Assembly: GCA_963539695.1 (NCBI GenBank)
Contig: CAUTOC010000006.1
Span: 1 to 64,000, forward strand
Origin: Catonella sp963539695
GTDB lineage: Bacteria > Bacillota > Clostridia > Lachnospirales > Lachnospiraceae
Direction of reading: 5' to 3'
DNA length: 64,000 bases
In this document: positions 27,948-37,109 of the stretch, in pieces
Layout: each line of letters starts with the position of its first letter
How positions within the stretch are numbered: position 1 is the first letter of the stretch
Notes under the pieces: generated by a model
Databases searched by the model: none
Seen by the model: only the letters and a program-made list of their open reading frames with translations
What the model was told of the DNA's origin: nothing
Translations under genes and position numbers: made by a program

Positions 27948-29060
27948 ATGCCTCCAATCAGTGTCTTAATTAAACCCGCATCAAGTTTATGCAATATGTC
28001 ATGTGACTATTGTTTTTACTGTGATGAAGCATTTAAGCGTTCACAGTGTTCTTATGGATTTATGGACGAAATGACCCTTAAAAATACGGTGCGTAAAACT
28101 TTGCTTAGGGCAGACGGTATGGCAAGTTATGTTTTTCAAGGCGGCGAACCGACTTTGTGCGGGATAGATTTTTTCAAGAAGGTCGTGGCTTATCAAAAAC
28201 AGTATAACAAGAAAAACATTAAGATTTATAATGCACTTCAGACAAATGGATTTTCACTTACAGAAGAATGGTGTATTTTTTTAAAAGAAAATAACTTTTT
28301 AGTAGGTTTATCTGTAGACGGAACAAAAGAAATTCATAATTCATTACGCCATACCAAAAATGGCAAAGATACATTTCAAAGAATACTAAAATCCTCAAAG
28401 CTTATGGACAAGTATAAGGTGGATTATAATATTTTGACTGTTGTTACACGGGCAGTTGCAAAAAATATTTCTGAAATATATCAGTTTTATAAAAATCAGG
28501 GTTGGAATTATCAGCAATATATAGCCTGTCTTGACCCGCTTGATGAAAAACATGGAAATGAAGTATACTCTTTAACTCCGGAGATTTATGGAAAGTTTTT
28601 GGCTGATTTATTTAACCTTTGGGATAAGGATTATAAAAAGGGGAAAGAGCCTTATATACGCCAGTTTGTAAATTATATAAATCTTGCGGCAGGATTTATG
28701 GCAGAATCCTGTGACCAAACGGGTTTCTGTGGAATACAGTATGTGGTAGAGGCGGACGGAAGTGTATATCCTTGTGATTTTTATGTACTGGATCAGTATC
28801 AGTTGGGAAATTTTAATGAAAATCAGTTGGATCAGATAAATGAAAGAAGGCTGGAAATCGGTTTTATAGAGCGTTCTTTTAAATTAGCTTTAAAGTGCAG
28901 AGAATGTCAATATTACAAGCTATGTCGTGGAGGATGTCAGCGTTGTCGTGACTTAAATCCTGATACCGGACTGTATGAAAATTATTTCTGTGAAGCATAT
29001 AAGATATTTTTTAGTGCTTGTTATGACAGAATTATAGAGATAGCAGGAAATGCAAGGTGA
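27948..29060 (+). CDS. Anaerobic sulfatase-maturating enzyme (radical SAM)
   Basis: A 370-aa radical SAM protein that converts the active-site Cys or Ser of sulfatases into formylglycine under anaerobic conditions. The radical SAM CxxxCxxC is in CNMSCDYCFYC (about residues 15-25), and QGGEPTLCG is the SAM-binding GGE motif. The C-terminal cysteine-rich SPASM region is complete: CGIQYVVEADGSVYPCDFYV, then CRECQYYKLCRGGCQRCRD, and FCEAYK. AAAGGTG precedes the start. The sulfatase at 33415 has a matching CSPAR motif and is its obvious client, though the gene is in another unit. Confidence 0.93.
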   Translation: MPPISVLIKPASSLCNMSCDYCFYCDEAFKRSQCSYGFMDEMTLKNTVRKTLLRADGMASYVFQGGEPTLCGIDFFKKVVAYQKQYNKKNIKIYNALQTNGFSLTEEWCIFLKENNFLVGLSVDGTKEIHNSLRHTKNGKDTFQRILKSSKLMDKYKVDYNILTVVTRAVAKNISEIYQFYKNQGWNYQQYIACLDPLDEKHGNEVYSLTPEIYGKFLADLFNLWDKDYKKGKEPYIRQFVNYINLAAGFMAESCDQTGFCGIQYVVEADGSVYPCDFYVLDQYQLGNFNENQLDQINERRLEIGFIERSFKLALKCRECQYYKLCRGGCQRCRDLNPDTGLYENYFCEAYKIFFSACYDRIIEIAGNAR

Positions 29061-29105
29061 TATTGTGATACGAATGTTGTAAAATTTGTTAGTCAGGTAA
29101 CCGGA

Positions 29106-30107
29106 TTAATTTTTAACCAAACAGTGAAGGTATTCTGTAACCTCATTTCCTGCAATCTTTCTATTTTCATCTTTATCGGCTTTGAAGCGTTTATATTCTT
29201 TTGTAAAAACACTGTATTTTCCATAGCCTGACATAATTTCTTTAATTGTATTTAGCGGCATCAGACCTTCGTTATTATAGCTTAAAAAGATATATTTAAA
29301 ATCAGCATTTTTTATTAAATCGTTAAATGTTTCACAGGCTGTATATTTAGAACAAAACTTACTTTTTTGTGTGCTGTAATCACGAAGTCCTGTCAGTCCG
29401 CTAAGCTTTGGATTGTCATATTTGGCTATAGTTTCAAGTATATGATAGTTAGCAGAGTATTGTCTGGTATTATAAGGCGGATCAAGGTAGAGTATATCGC
29501 CTTTAATTTTCTTTATCAAAATATTTACATCTTCATTATAAACCTTGCCGGGTTTGCCTGAGATAACAGGTAATAGTGCAAGTTCAAACATTTTTGCAGC
29601 CGATTTTTTGATATGTTTTAAAAAAGCCCCATATACAGAGGCGGTATTTGCATATTTATCAATCGAATTAATCAGACTTGCCAAATAATAAAAATATTCA
29701 TTGTCAGCTATTTTAGCGGAAGTATGGAGGATTTCTAAATAAGTTCGTATTGCATCACATTTTCTACCGTTTTCATTTGTAAAATAATTACGCCCTGAAC
29801 CTGAGCCTTTGCAGTAGTTATTAAAAATAAAACCCGAAATCGGTTCAAGTGAGTTTAATTTTTCAAGTAAATCATTTTTAAGAGGAGGGATATTTTCTAT
29901 ATAGTGCTTATTTAACACATAGCTGTAGTATTGGATATCATTTGATATAACCTCAAAGCCTTTAGCCTTATAGTGTTTGCCGACAGTACCCGTTCCCGCA
30001 AACAAATCGGCAAAAACACAGTTTTTTCCATTTTTATAATTACTTATCTTGGTTATGCCATAATCAATAAAATTAAGTAAAGAATATTTTGAACCGATGT
30101 AATTCAT
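29106..30107 (-). CDS. D12-class DNA adenine methylase
   Basis: A 333-aa N6-adenine DNA methyltransferase. It has MNYIGSKYSLLNFIDYG at the start (the D12-class N-terminus), the SAM-binding motif I FADLFAGTGTVGKHY and the catalytic motif IV LYLDPPYNTRQYSAN (DPPY). No restriction enzyme gene is beside it, so it looks like an orphan (regulatory or protective) methylase; its target is unknown. The start overlaps the response regulator stop (ATGA), with AGGAGG immediately upstream, so it is translated from the same operon as a two-component system and a sulfatase, which is unusual. Confidence 0.88.
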   Translation of the reverse strand: MNYIGSKYSLLNFIDYGITKISNYKNGKNCVFADLFAGTGTVGKHYKAKGFEVISNDIQYYSYVLNKHYIENIPPLKNDLLEKLNSLEPISGFIFNNYCKGSGSGRNYFTNENGRKCDAIRTYLEILHTSAKIADNEYFYYLASLINSIDKYANTASVYGAFLKHIKKSAAKMFELALLPVISGKPGKVYNEDVNILIKKIKGDILYLDPPYNTRQYSANYHILETIAKYDNPKLSGLTGLRDYSTQKSKFCSKYTACETFNDLIKNADFKYIFLSYNNEGLMPLNTIKEIMSGYGKYSVFTKEYKRFKADKDENRKIAGNEVTEYLHCLVKN

Positions 30108-31615
30108 TTCCCCCTCCTAAATTCATAGGGATTTACTCCATATTTTTTCTTAAATATCGTGGAAAAATAGCTGACATTGGAATAGCCGACCATTTCAGCT
30201 ATTTTTTGGACTTTTTCCATAGTATTTTTTAACAGATATTCCGCCTTTTTTAAGCGGATATTGGATAAAAATGTGCTGTAGTTATATCCGGTTTCTTCCT
30301 TAAATACTCTGGAAAGGTATTCAGGGTTTAAATTAGCCTCCATGGCAATCTGCTCTAAGTTGATTGGCTCACTATAATGCTGTTGAATGAACACGACAGC
30401 CTTAAATATTCTCTGGGAAAGCTCCTTTTCGTTAATTTCATTGTCAGGCATATTTGTACCGGCATATTCTAAAGAGATACGCTTCATTTCTGAAAAGTGT
30501 ACTGTTTCATCAATGCCTGATTTTGCCTGATTTAAAGCATCTTTAGTAAAGGTGGTATTATCATTTGCATATCTTAAATATATCACATCAAGACATTCTT
30601 TGCAGAGCATTTTTATATATTTAATTTGAAGCACTTTGTTTGATTCAATATAATCTAAGATTTTTTCAAGCTGTAAATATTGTTCTTTTCCCGGGGCGGC
30701 ATAAAATTCCTGATAAAAACGCTTTAATTCCATATTCGATTTTTCATTTTCTTCGTTTTGCTGTTTATTAGAATGAATCGGAAAATAAAGCTTTAACTGC
30801 TCTTTGTAAAAGCTAAGAGACAGGGCATTTACAGCTTCTTCTGCAGCTCCGCTTACATTAACTAAACTCTCTGTAATATTGCTGATACCGGCCATACAAT
30901 TATTTTCGTTTATAATTTTATTAGCGTATTCTTGCAGGCGACTCAGCTTTTCAAGTTCGCTTAGATTTCTTGAAAGATTACCGATTAAAACGTAGACAAA
31001 CTCGTCATATTCTATGCCTGTTACATGTACTATATTTTCATGCTTTGGCACTGTAAAATTATCAAAGAGTTTCCTTTTCCATACAGCTAAAGCAAACAAT
31101 CCGGAATCACGCCATTTTATGTTATATTCTCTTAAAATATTAATGTCATTTTCCGTAATTGGCTTTCCGCTAATCAGGATGTTACGTATAATAGAGTGTT
31201 TATGCCCATTATAGGACATCTCATCTTCGTTTTGACTGTTTTTTTCTTTGATTTTGGCAGCGGTAGCGGCAAGCATTTCCTGAAAGGACTGTTTACTTAT
31301 TTCTGTTTTTAAAATGTATTCATCAGCATTTTCACGCATTGCTTCACGCACATAATCAAATTCAGAGAAAGCGGTTAAGAGTATTACAAAGGTAGAGCTA
31401 TTAATTTTCTTAATTTCTTTTAATAGCCTGAGACCGTCCATAACCGGCATTTTAATATCGGAAAGTACCAGATCAGGCTCTGTTTCCTTGTATATTTTTA
31501 ATGCCTGTTCTCCGTTGTTTGCAACTCCGACAATCTCATATTCGGGGTTTTCTTTAATGCAAAACTGCAGCCATTCACAAATCATTCTTTCATCATCTGC
31601 AATTAAAATTTTCAT
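30104..31615 (-). CDS. Response regulator, YesN-type (REC + AraC HTH)
   Basis: A 503-aa response regulator. The receiver domain has the acidic pair in IADDERM, the phosphoacceptor Asp in DLVLSDIKMPVMDG (about residue 55) and the conserved Lys in EYILKTEIS. A ~270-residue linker follows, then a C-terminal AraC-type double helix-turn-helix (INLEQIAMEANLNPEYLSRV and VQKIAEMVGYSNVSYFSTIF). It is encoded just after a YesM-type sensor and overlaps it by 23 bp; together they form the control pair of this locus. It likely regulates the sulfatase operon and/or the divergent ABC importer; the promoters carry no proven site. Confidence 0.92.
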   Translation of the reverse strand: MKILIADDERMICEWLQFCIKENPEYEIVGVANNGEQALKIYKETEPDLVLSDIKMPVMDGLRLLKEIKKINSSTFVILLTAFSEFDYVREAMRENADEYILKTEISKQSFQEMLAATAAKIKEKNSQNEDEMSYNGHKHSIIRNILISGKPITENDINILREYNIKWRDSGLFALAVWKRKLFDNFTVPKHENIVHVTGIEYDEFVYVLIGNLSRNLSELEKLSRLQEYANKIINENNCMAGISNITESLVNVSGAAEEAVNALSLSFYKEQLKLYFPIHSNKQQNEENEKSNMELKRFYQEFYAAPGKEQYLQLEKILDYIESNKVLQIKYIKMLCKECLDVIYLRYANDNTTFTKDALNQAKSGIDETVHFSEMKRISLEYAGTNMPDNEINEKELSQRIFKAVVFIQQHYSEPINLEQIAMEANLNPEYLSRVFKEETGYNYSTFLSNIRLKKAEYLLKNTMEKVQKIAEMVGYSNVSYFSTIFKKKYGVNPYEFRRGK

Positions 31616-33377
31616 AATAGCCAGTCCTTGTCTTTTTATTGATAGCCGGAAGTTTAATAGTAACTGTAGTACCGATATCTAGTTCACTTTCTATCTGTAG
31701 TCCGTATTCATCGCCGAATTCCACTTTGATACGACCTGAAACATTGGCGATTCCAATGGATTCATTTCTTGTATATTCTTTTTTATTACACTTGCTGATA
31801 ACCTGTTCCAAGACTTCGCTGTTCATACCTATACCGTCATCACTGACGGAAATAATCAGCTTTCCGTTTTGTATCTTAGAAGTAATTATGATAATTCCCA
31901 TTTCATTTTTAGCTTCTATGCCATGAAAGATTGCATTTTCAACTATAGGTTGAAGAATCAGAGCAGGAACCATACAATCCCTGGTTTCCTCATCAGGTTC
32001 AAATTCAAAACTTAGCATATCTCCATAGCGGATTTGCTGTAAAATCAGATATTTTTCTGTAATTGCAAATTCTTCGCTTAGGCAGATAAGGTCTGCATCC
32101 TGTCTTAATGTCATTTTGAGAAAGTCTATAAATGCACTTATCATCCTGCTTACTTCTTCGGGCTGTCCTGTTTCTACAAGGCATTTGATAGAAAACAAGG
32201 TATTGTATAAAAAATGAGGATTAATCTGTGCTTTAAGCAAGTCATTCTCTATACGGCGTTTATAAGCCTCTTTAATTTTTATGTCTTCAAGTAATTTTTT
32301 TATTTCCTGTGCCATACTGTTAAAACTGTTTTTAAGCAGATTAATTTCATCATAACCTTTTACATTACTTACAACATCAAAATTTCCTTCTTTTACCTGA
32401 TTTAGAGAGTCGCATAGATTAAGTAAAGGCTTTGATACCTTCCTTGCAACAATGTAAGAGATAACAAGTGCAATTAAAAAGCAAATTCCCATTATTATAA
32501 ATATAATAATATAGGCTCTATACACGTCAGAAAACACAAAGGAGGCAGGCATTTCTTCTATTATTGTCCAACCTGTCTGTGTATCATGATAGTTTGAAAT
32601 AAGGTATTCACCGTTAGACTTTTTGGTAATTCGGAACTCATTTTCACCATAAAGCTTTTTAATATTTTTGTTGGTATGCGATATGATATTACCGTTAATA
32701 TCGATTATATAGATGATATTAGTTCCATTTAATGCAGACTTGTAGATATCAGAGAGGTATACCTCGTCAATATTTATTAACAGGGTGGCAGCCTCCTTAC
32801 CTTCGGTGTTTAAAATTCGTCTGGAAGCACTGAAAACATACTGTTTCTTTTTTGAACCGAAATTATCCTTAAAACTGCTGATAAATGTTATATCATCATC
32901 TTTGCCATAAATAGTCTTATACCATAATTGATTTTTAACAGAAGCAAAATCATAATTATCTCCCGCCTGTGAGGAATATGAAAAACCGTTATCTCCGATT
33001 ACTACCACATCAAAGGCTATACCTACTTCGCTGAATACCACATCAAGGTTTTTCTTCATATCATCAAGCTTTACTTTTAGCTCTTTATCTTCGGGAGTAT
33101 CAGGCTTTCCGTCTAAAGCAGATATAAGGGAAGTATTTAGCTTGTACAGGTTGGAAATGGTAATGCTGCTGTTTTTAATGGCATTAGCCCTTTCTCCGAT
33201 CTGCTTTAAAAGATCCAGTCTTGAAGCACCTATCTTATCTATCATAAGATTGCTTAAAAGTGCTATCAAGACTGTTGAAATAATTATAATTATTGCAGTA
33301 ATTGTTAAAATATATACTGCAAATAACTGATTCCTGATTTTATTTGGAAATATCTTTTTGAGTTTTATATTTTTCAT
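31593..33377 (-). CDS. Sensor histidine kinase, YesM-type
   Basis: A ~594-aa membrane sensor. An N-terminal transmembrane segment (about 20-45) and a second near 290-310 flank a ~240-residue extracellular sensor domain (dCache-like). A HAMP region comes next, then the His_kinase motif NPHFLYNTLFSIKCL, whose histidine is phosphorylated, and the HATPase segment NAIFHGIE with GIGIANVSGRI-type G-boxes. The start at ATG 33377 is preceded by an AGG sequence; TTG 33383 is another option. It lies between the sulfatase and its response regulator in the same operon, so it probably senses a substrate or product of the sulfatase pathway. Confidence 0.9.
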   Translation of the reverse strand: MKNIKLKKIFPNKIRNQLFAVYILTITAIIIIISTVLIALLSNLMIDKIGASRLDLLKQIGERANAIKNSSITISNLYKLNTSLISALDGKPDTPEDKELKVKLDDMKKNLDVVFSEVGIAFDVVVIGDNGFSYSSQAGDNYDFASVKNQLWYKTIYGKDDDITFISSFKDNFGSKKKQYVFSASRRILNTEGKEAATLLINIDEVYLSDIYKSALNGTNIIYIIDINGNIISHTNKNIKKLYGENEFRITKKSNGEYLISNYHDTQTGWTIIEEMPASFVFSDVYRAYIIIFIIMGICFLIALVISYIVARKVSKPLLNLCDSLNQVKEGNFDVVSNVKGYDEINLLKNSFNSMAQEIKKLLEDIKIKEAYKRRIENDLLKAQINPHFLYNTLFSIKCLVETGQPEEVSRMISAFIDFLKMTLRQDADLICLSEEFAITEKYLILQQIRYGDMLSFEFEPDEETRDCMVPALILQPIVENAIFHGIEAKNEMGIIIITSKIQNGKLIISVSDDGIGMNSEVLEQVISKCNKKEYTRNESIGIANVSGRIKVEFGDEYGLQIESELDIGTTVTIKLPAINKKTRTGYYENFNCR

Positions 33378-33414
33378 AAACAACCTGCTTTAAACTCTAA
33401 GTTTTTAGAGGAAT

Positions 33415-34851
33415 CTAGGTTAACTTATAGGGCTTATAATTTGGAGATTCCTTTATATAATCATCACAACTATGAGAAACTTCACCCTTTGCCCAAAGCC
33501 CTGCCAGATTAATCTGTCCTGAGCCATACACCGCTTCCTTTGCACCGTCAATCTCAGGATTAACATATTTATTAAACCAAGTTTCAAGCTCATATCTTAG
33601 TTCAGCTGCTTTTTCACTGTGATTATCCCGTAAGAGCAGGTTATTTCGTTCATCAGGGTCATTTACCAGGTCATACATTTCATCAGGCCCGTAAGGGTAG
33701 CGTTTGATGTACTTAAACTCTTTACTTCGTATCATACGGTTTGGGCCATATTCGTCAAGCACCACAATTTTATCATCCTGCTCATACGGAAGCCCCTTTA
33801 AGGCATTTGCAAAGCTTCTTCCCGGCAGGCTGTCATCTTTATAATCTTTAATTCCCACATAGTTTAATAATGTAGGCATAAAATCATAGGCTGAAACAAG
33901 AGAATCACATACTTTATTTTCAGGAATAATACCCGGCTGTGAGGCTATGAAAGGCACTTTAACAGAGCTGTCATACATATTAATCGGGAAGGTGCCGTTG
34001 CCCTTTCCCCAGAAGCCATGATGCCCACAGCTAAAGCCATTGTCACTTGTAAATATTATCAGGGTATTTTCTCTGATACCCAAATCTTCAATCTTATCTA
34101 TTATCCTACCTATGTTTGCATCCATAGCAGTAACTGCGGCAAAATATCCTATTAGATTGGCACGCACATCTTTAGCCACTTCTTTGGTTAAATAAATGCT
34201 GTCAGGATGCTCTTTTTCCTTTGGAATGGAATTAAATGGGCAGTCTTTATATAAATCGGTATATTCTTGCGGATGGTTATTTAGCCATGGAGAATGTGGT
34301 GCAGTATAACCTACAGTCAGATAAAATGGCTGTTTGCCTGCATATTCTTCTATAAATTCTATCGCATCATCAGTTATTACATCGGTTACATAGCGTGGTT
34401 CCCTGTAAAGCTCTCCGTTTTTAATAAGCGGAGCATTATAATAAGGTCCACCGCCTGACTTGTGAGCAAACCAGTGAGAAAAGCCTTTCTGTGGTACAGC
34501 ACTGTTGCCCATATGCCATTTGCCGGATAGACCGCATACATAGCCGTTTTCTGCCAAAACTTCTGTGTAAGCCTTCATACCTTTTAAGTATTCAATATCT
34601 TCCTGTTTTTTATTATCATCTCTGAGCCAGTCGTGTACCCCATGTTGAGATGGGATTCTTCCCGTCAGTAAAGAAGCCCTTGCAGGTGAGCAGACAGGGG
34701 ATGCACAGAAGAAGTTGTTAAACAACATTCCTTCATTTGCCAGTCTATCCATGTTTGGAGTTATTATTTCGTCATTTCCTGCACAACCCATAGACCACAT
34801 TCCCTGATCATCGGATAAAATAAAAACAATATTCGGGCATTTTGTATTCAT
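33415..34851 (-). CDS. Sulfatase (type I, formylglycine-dependent)
   Basis: A 478-aa alkaline-phosphatase-fold sulfatase hydrolysing sulfate esters. Metal ligands are in FILSDDQG (residues ~10-17). The active-site motif is CSPARASLLTGR, with Cys about 54 converted to formylglycine by the maturase at 27948. Other conserved elements are GKWHMGNS and TAPHSPW, and the C-terminal metal-binding FTSDNGFSCGHHGFWGKG. The start I choose (ATG 34851) has AAGGAG seven bases upstream; a longer upstream frame from 34950 has no ribosome site. No signal peptide is visible, so the substrate may be imported. First gene of the operon with kinase, regulator and methylase. Exact substrate unknown; choline- or sugar-sulfatase families are possible. 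Confidence 0.93.
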   Translation of the reverse strand: MNTKCPNIVFILSDDQGMWSMGCAGNDEIITPNMDRLANEGMLFNNFFCASPVCSPARASLLTGRIPSQHGVHDWLRDDNKKQEDIEYLKGMKAYTEVLAENGYVCGLSGKWHMGNSAVPQKGFSHWFAHKSGGGPYYNAPLIKNGELYREPRYVTDVITDDAIEFIEEYAGKQPFYLTVGYTAPHSPWLNNHPQEYTDLYKDCPFNSIPKEKEHPDSIYLTKEVAKDVRANLIGYFAAVTAMDANIGRIIDKIEDLGIRENTLIIFTSDNGFSCGHHGFWGKGNGTFPINMYDSSVKVPFIASQPGIIPENKVCDSLVSAYDFMPTLLNYVGIKDYKDDSLPGRSFANALKGLPYEQDDKIVVLDEYGPNRMIRSKEFKYIKRYPYGPDEMYDLVNDPDERNNLLLRDNHSEKAAELRYELETWFNKYVNPEIDGAKEAVYGSGQINLAGLWAKGEVSHSCDDYIKESPNYKPYKLT

Positions 34852-34881
34852 ATCGGTTCTCCTTTTTGCCTGTATTAAACC

Positions 34882-34910
34882 ATCATATAATAGGCAAATT
34901 TTGTTGTCAA
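34882..34910 (-). promoter_or_regulatory. Sigma-A promoter of the sulfatase operon
   Basis: On the minus strand TTGACA (34905-34910) and TATGAT (34882-34887) are separated by 17 bp, a near-consensus vegetative promoter, 31 bp before the sulfatase start. Confidence 0.75.
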
Positions 34911-35106
34911 TAGTGTGTGAAAAAACACAAATAAATGAAAGAAATGTCAAAATATTTATAAAAAAATCTAAATTAAATTTCAGAAAACAAAATAATTTGA
35001 AAGAAAAGTAAAATAATTGTAAACAAAGTTATTAGAAATTTTATTATAATAATATAAGCGAAGTGACAATTAAGTAAACATAAAAAACTTGAGGAGGAGT
35101 GTATTT

Positions 35107-36177
35107 ATGAAAAAGATTTTAAGAAGTATTGTGGCAATGTCGTTGGCATTAGCTTTGGTTGGCTGTTCAGGTGCAGGGGGAGCAGCAAAAAATTCTACAG
35201 CTTCCAAGGGAGCGGAAACCACAGGAACGGATTTGCCTGTTTTACGTGTGGCCATGATGCCTTTTGTGACAAGTTTACCTGCTCAGTATATTAAGGCAAA
35301 CAAATTAGATGAGAAAAACGGATTTAAAATGGAAACAACTATGTATGCCACAGGTGCTCCTATGAATGAGGCTCTTGCAGCGGATTTATGGGATGTAGGT
35401 GCTATGGGAGCGGCAGCAGTAACAGGTGTAGCAAACTATGATATGACTATTATTGGCGAGGTGCTTGAATCTCAGGACGGTTTAGGAGTATTTGTAAAGC
35501 CTGAGAGTAAGATTGCTACAGTAAAAGGCTTCAATCCTTCATATCCTAATGTGTACGGTGATCCTGATACGGTAAAGGGTGCAAAAATCTTACTTCCAAT
35601 CGGAACAGCACAGCATTTTACCACCTTAAAATGGTTAGAAAAGATAGGTGTTAAAGCAGAGGATGTAAATATAGTCAATATGGAAACCGCACAGGCTTAT
35701 CAGGCTCTTAAAGCGGATCAGGCTGACGCTGTAGCATTAAATATTCCTACTTTCTTTGATGCTAAAAATGATGGTATGGTTCAGGTAGGTAATCTTGCGG
35801 ATATGGGAACAAAATATGTGGATATGGTTACCGGTAATAAAAAATCTCTTGAAACAAAGAGTGAAATTATTCAGAAATATATAAATCTTCTCGCAGAAGC
35901 CGGTGCAGCACTCAATGCTGACCAAGATATGGCTACAAAGCTTATGATGGATTACTTAAAAGAAGCCGGCGCTGAAACCTCAGAAGAAAGTATCAGAGGT
36001 GATTTAGGACGTGTTAAATTTATTGAAGCTTCAGATTGGAAGAACAGAGAACTTGGAAGCTTTGCAAAAGAATTGGGAGAGTTTTATATTGGACTTGGAC
36101 AGCTTGATGCAAGCTTAATGGATAAATTCAATACAAATATTGTTAAAACTTTTGTAGAAAAGCTTGGTACAAAATAA
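35107..36177 (+). CDS. ABC transporter substrate-binding lipoprotein (SsuA/NrtA/TauA type)
   Basis: A 356-aa binding protein of the nitrate/sulfonate/taurine family. The lipobox LALVGCSG (Cys about 19) marks a membrane-anchored lipoprotein, followed by a Gly/Ala/Ser linker. The core has FVTSLPAQYIKANKL and the ligand-contact region ALAADLWDVGAMGAAAV (an 'A.L..G..D.g..g..p' type motif). ATG 35107 fits the AGGAGGAG site; the upstream TTG 35089 is part of that site. First gene of a five-gene importer divergent from a sulfatase operon, so an organosulfur substrate is a reasonable guess; not proven. Confidence 0.88.
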   Translation: MKKILRSIVAMSLALALVGCSGAGGAAKNSTASKGAETTGTDLPVLRVAMMPFVTSLPAQYIKANKLDEKNGFKMETTMYATGAPMNEALAADLWDVGAMGAAAVTGVANYDMTIIGEVLESQDGLGVFVKPESKIATVKGFNPSYPNVYGDPDTVKGAKILLPIGTAQHFTTLKWLEKIGVKAEDVNIVNMETAQAYQALKADQADAVALNIPTFFDAKNDGMVQVGNLADMGTKYVDMVTGNKKSLETKSEIIQKYINLLAEAGAALNADQDMATKLMMDYLKEAGAETSEESIRGDLGRVKFIEASDWKNRELGSFAKELGEFYIGLGQLDASLMDKFNTNIVKTFVEKLGTK

Positions 36178-36192
36178 AATGATATGAACCGG

Positions 36193-36230
36193 ATTTAAGA
36201 ATCTCTGCCACTTTTGAGAGATTCTTAAAT
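36193..36230 (+). terminator. Intercistronic hairpin after the binding-protein gene
   Basis: ATTTAAGAATCTCT (36193-36206) and its perfect complement (36217-36230) form a 14-bp stem with a 10-nt loop, followed by a weak CTTT. Such hairpins between a binding-protein gene and its permeases usually give partial termination or mRNA stability, raising the level of the binding protein. Confidence 0.6.
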
Positions 36231-36320
36231 CTTTAAAAGCGGTATATAAAACAAAATTCTTCACAAGATTTTATGTGAAGGATTTAGATAAAAAGACATT
36301 AGAAAGGAATGAGTACAAAA

Positions 36321-37109
36321 ATGAAGAAAAAATCTGAAGGTTTAAAATACAAACTCATTTCAATCTGTACAGTTGTAATTGTTCTTACGATATGGCAGCT
36401 TGTAACAGATGTATTTAAAATTGTTTCTCCGTTTATGCTGCCCAGCCCTCTAAAGGTACTGGATACCTTTATTTACAAGCTGACAGGTGGAACTACTCCG
36501 GACGGAGCAAATCTTATCGAGCATATTCTTTCCAGTTTGAAGATAGCACTGGGAGGATACGGTGTAGGTGTTTTTATAGGCGTGCCTTTAGGAATAGCTA
36601 TGGCTTGGAGCCGTAAATTTGAGAGGTATGCGATGCCTTTATTTAACCTTATCAGACCGGTACCGGCATTAGCTTGGATTCCGCTTATGATACTTTGGCT
36701 TGGCATAGGTTATCTGTCAAAGGTAGGAATTATATTCTTTGCGGCATTTATAAGTGCCACAATTAATTCCTATACAGGTATCAAGAAAACAAATCAGGTT
36801 CACCTTTGGGTTGCAAGAACCTTTGGTGCTACAAACAGACAGATGTTATTTAAGGTAGCAATCCCTACTGCCTTGCCTATGATTTTTACCGGTTTAAGAC
36901 TGGCACTCGGCTCTTCATGGGTTGCACTTGTTGCGGCAGAAATGTTAGCTGCTACAAGGGGAGTAGGCTATATGATTTATGTTGCAAGAATGCTTGGAAG
37001 ACCTGATGTAATCATTGTGGGTATGATTACAATAGGCGGCATCGGTCTTATGATGAGCTATGGTCTGGAAAAATTGCAGAAAAAATACATAGGAAGGGGT
37101 AGTAAATAA
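36321..37109 (+). CDS. ABC transporter permease (SsuC/TauC type)
   Basis: A ~262-aa permease with six hydrophobic segments. The characteristic motifs are LPSPLKVLDTF near the N-terminus, RPVPALAWIPLMILWLGIG (a signature of the nitrate/sulfonate/taurine permeases) and the coupling helix VARTFGATNRQMLFKVAIP. I prefer ATG 36321 because AAGGA lies twelve bases upstream; ATG 36309 would touch that site. It is followed without gap by a second, different permease, so the channel is a heterodimer. Confidence 0.9.
   Translation: MKKKSEGLKYKLISICTVVIVLTIWQLVTDVFKIVSPFMLPSPLKVLDTFIYKLTGGTTPDGANLIEHILSSLKIALGGYGVGVFIGVPLGIAMAWSRKFERYAMPLFNLIRPVPALAWIPLMILWLGIGYLSKVGIIFFAAFISATINSYTGIKKTNQVHLWVARTFGATNRQMLFKVAIPTALPMIFTGLRLALGSSWVALVAAEMLAATRGVGYMIYVARMLGRPDVIIVGMITIGGIGLMMSYGLEKLQKKYIGRGSK

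Noticed and set aside
34852..34950. An N-terminal extension of the sulfatase
   Set aside because: The extension would span the promoter TTGACA-17-TATGAT and lacks a ribosome site.
36193..36230. A riboswitch between binding-protein and permease genes
   Set aside because: Only a single plain stem-loop; the usual intercistronic hairpin is the simpler reading.
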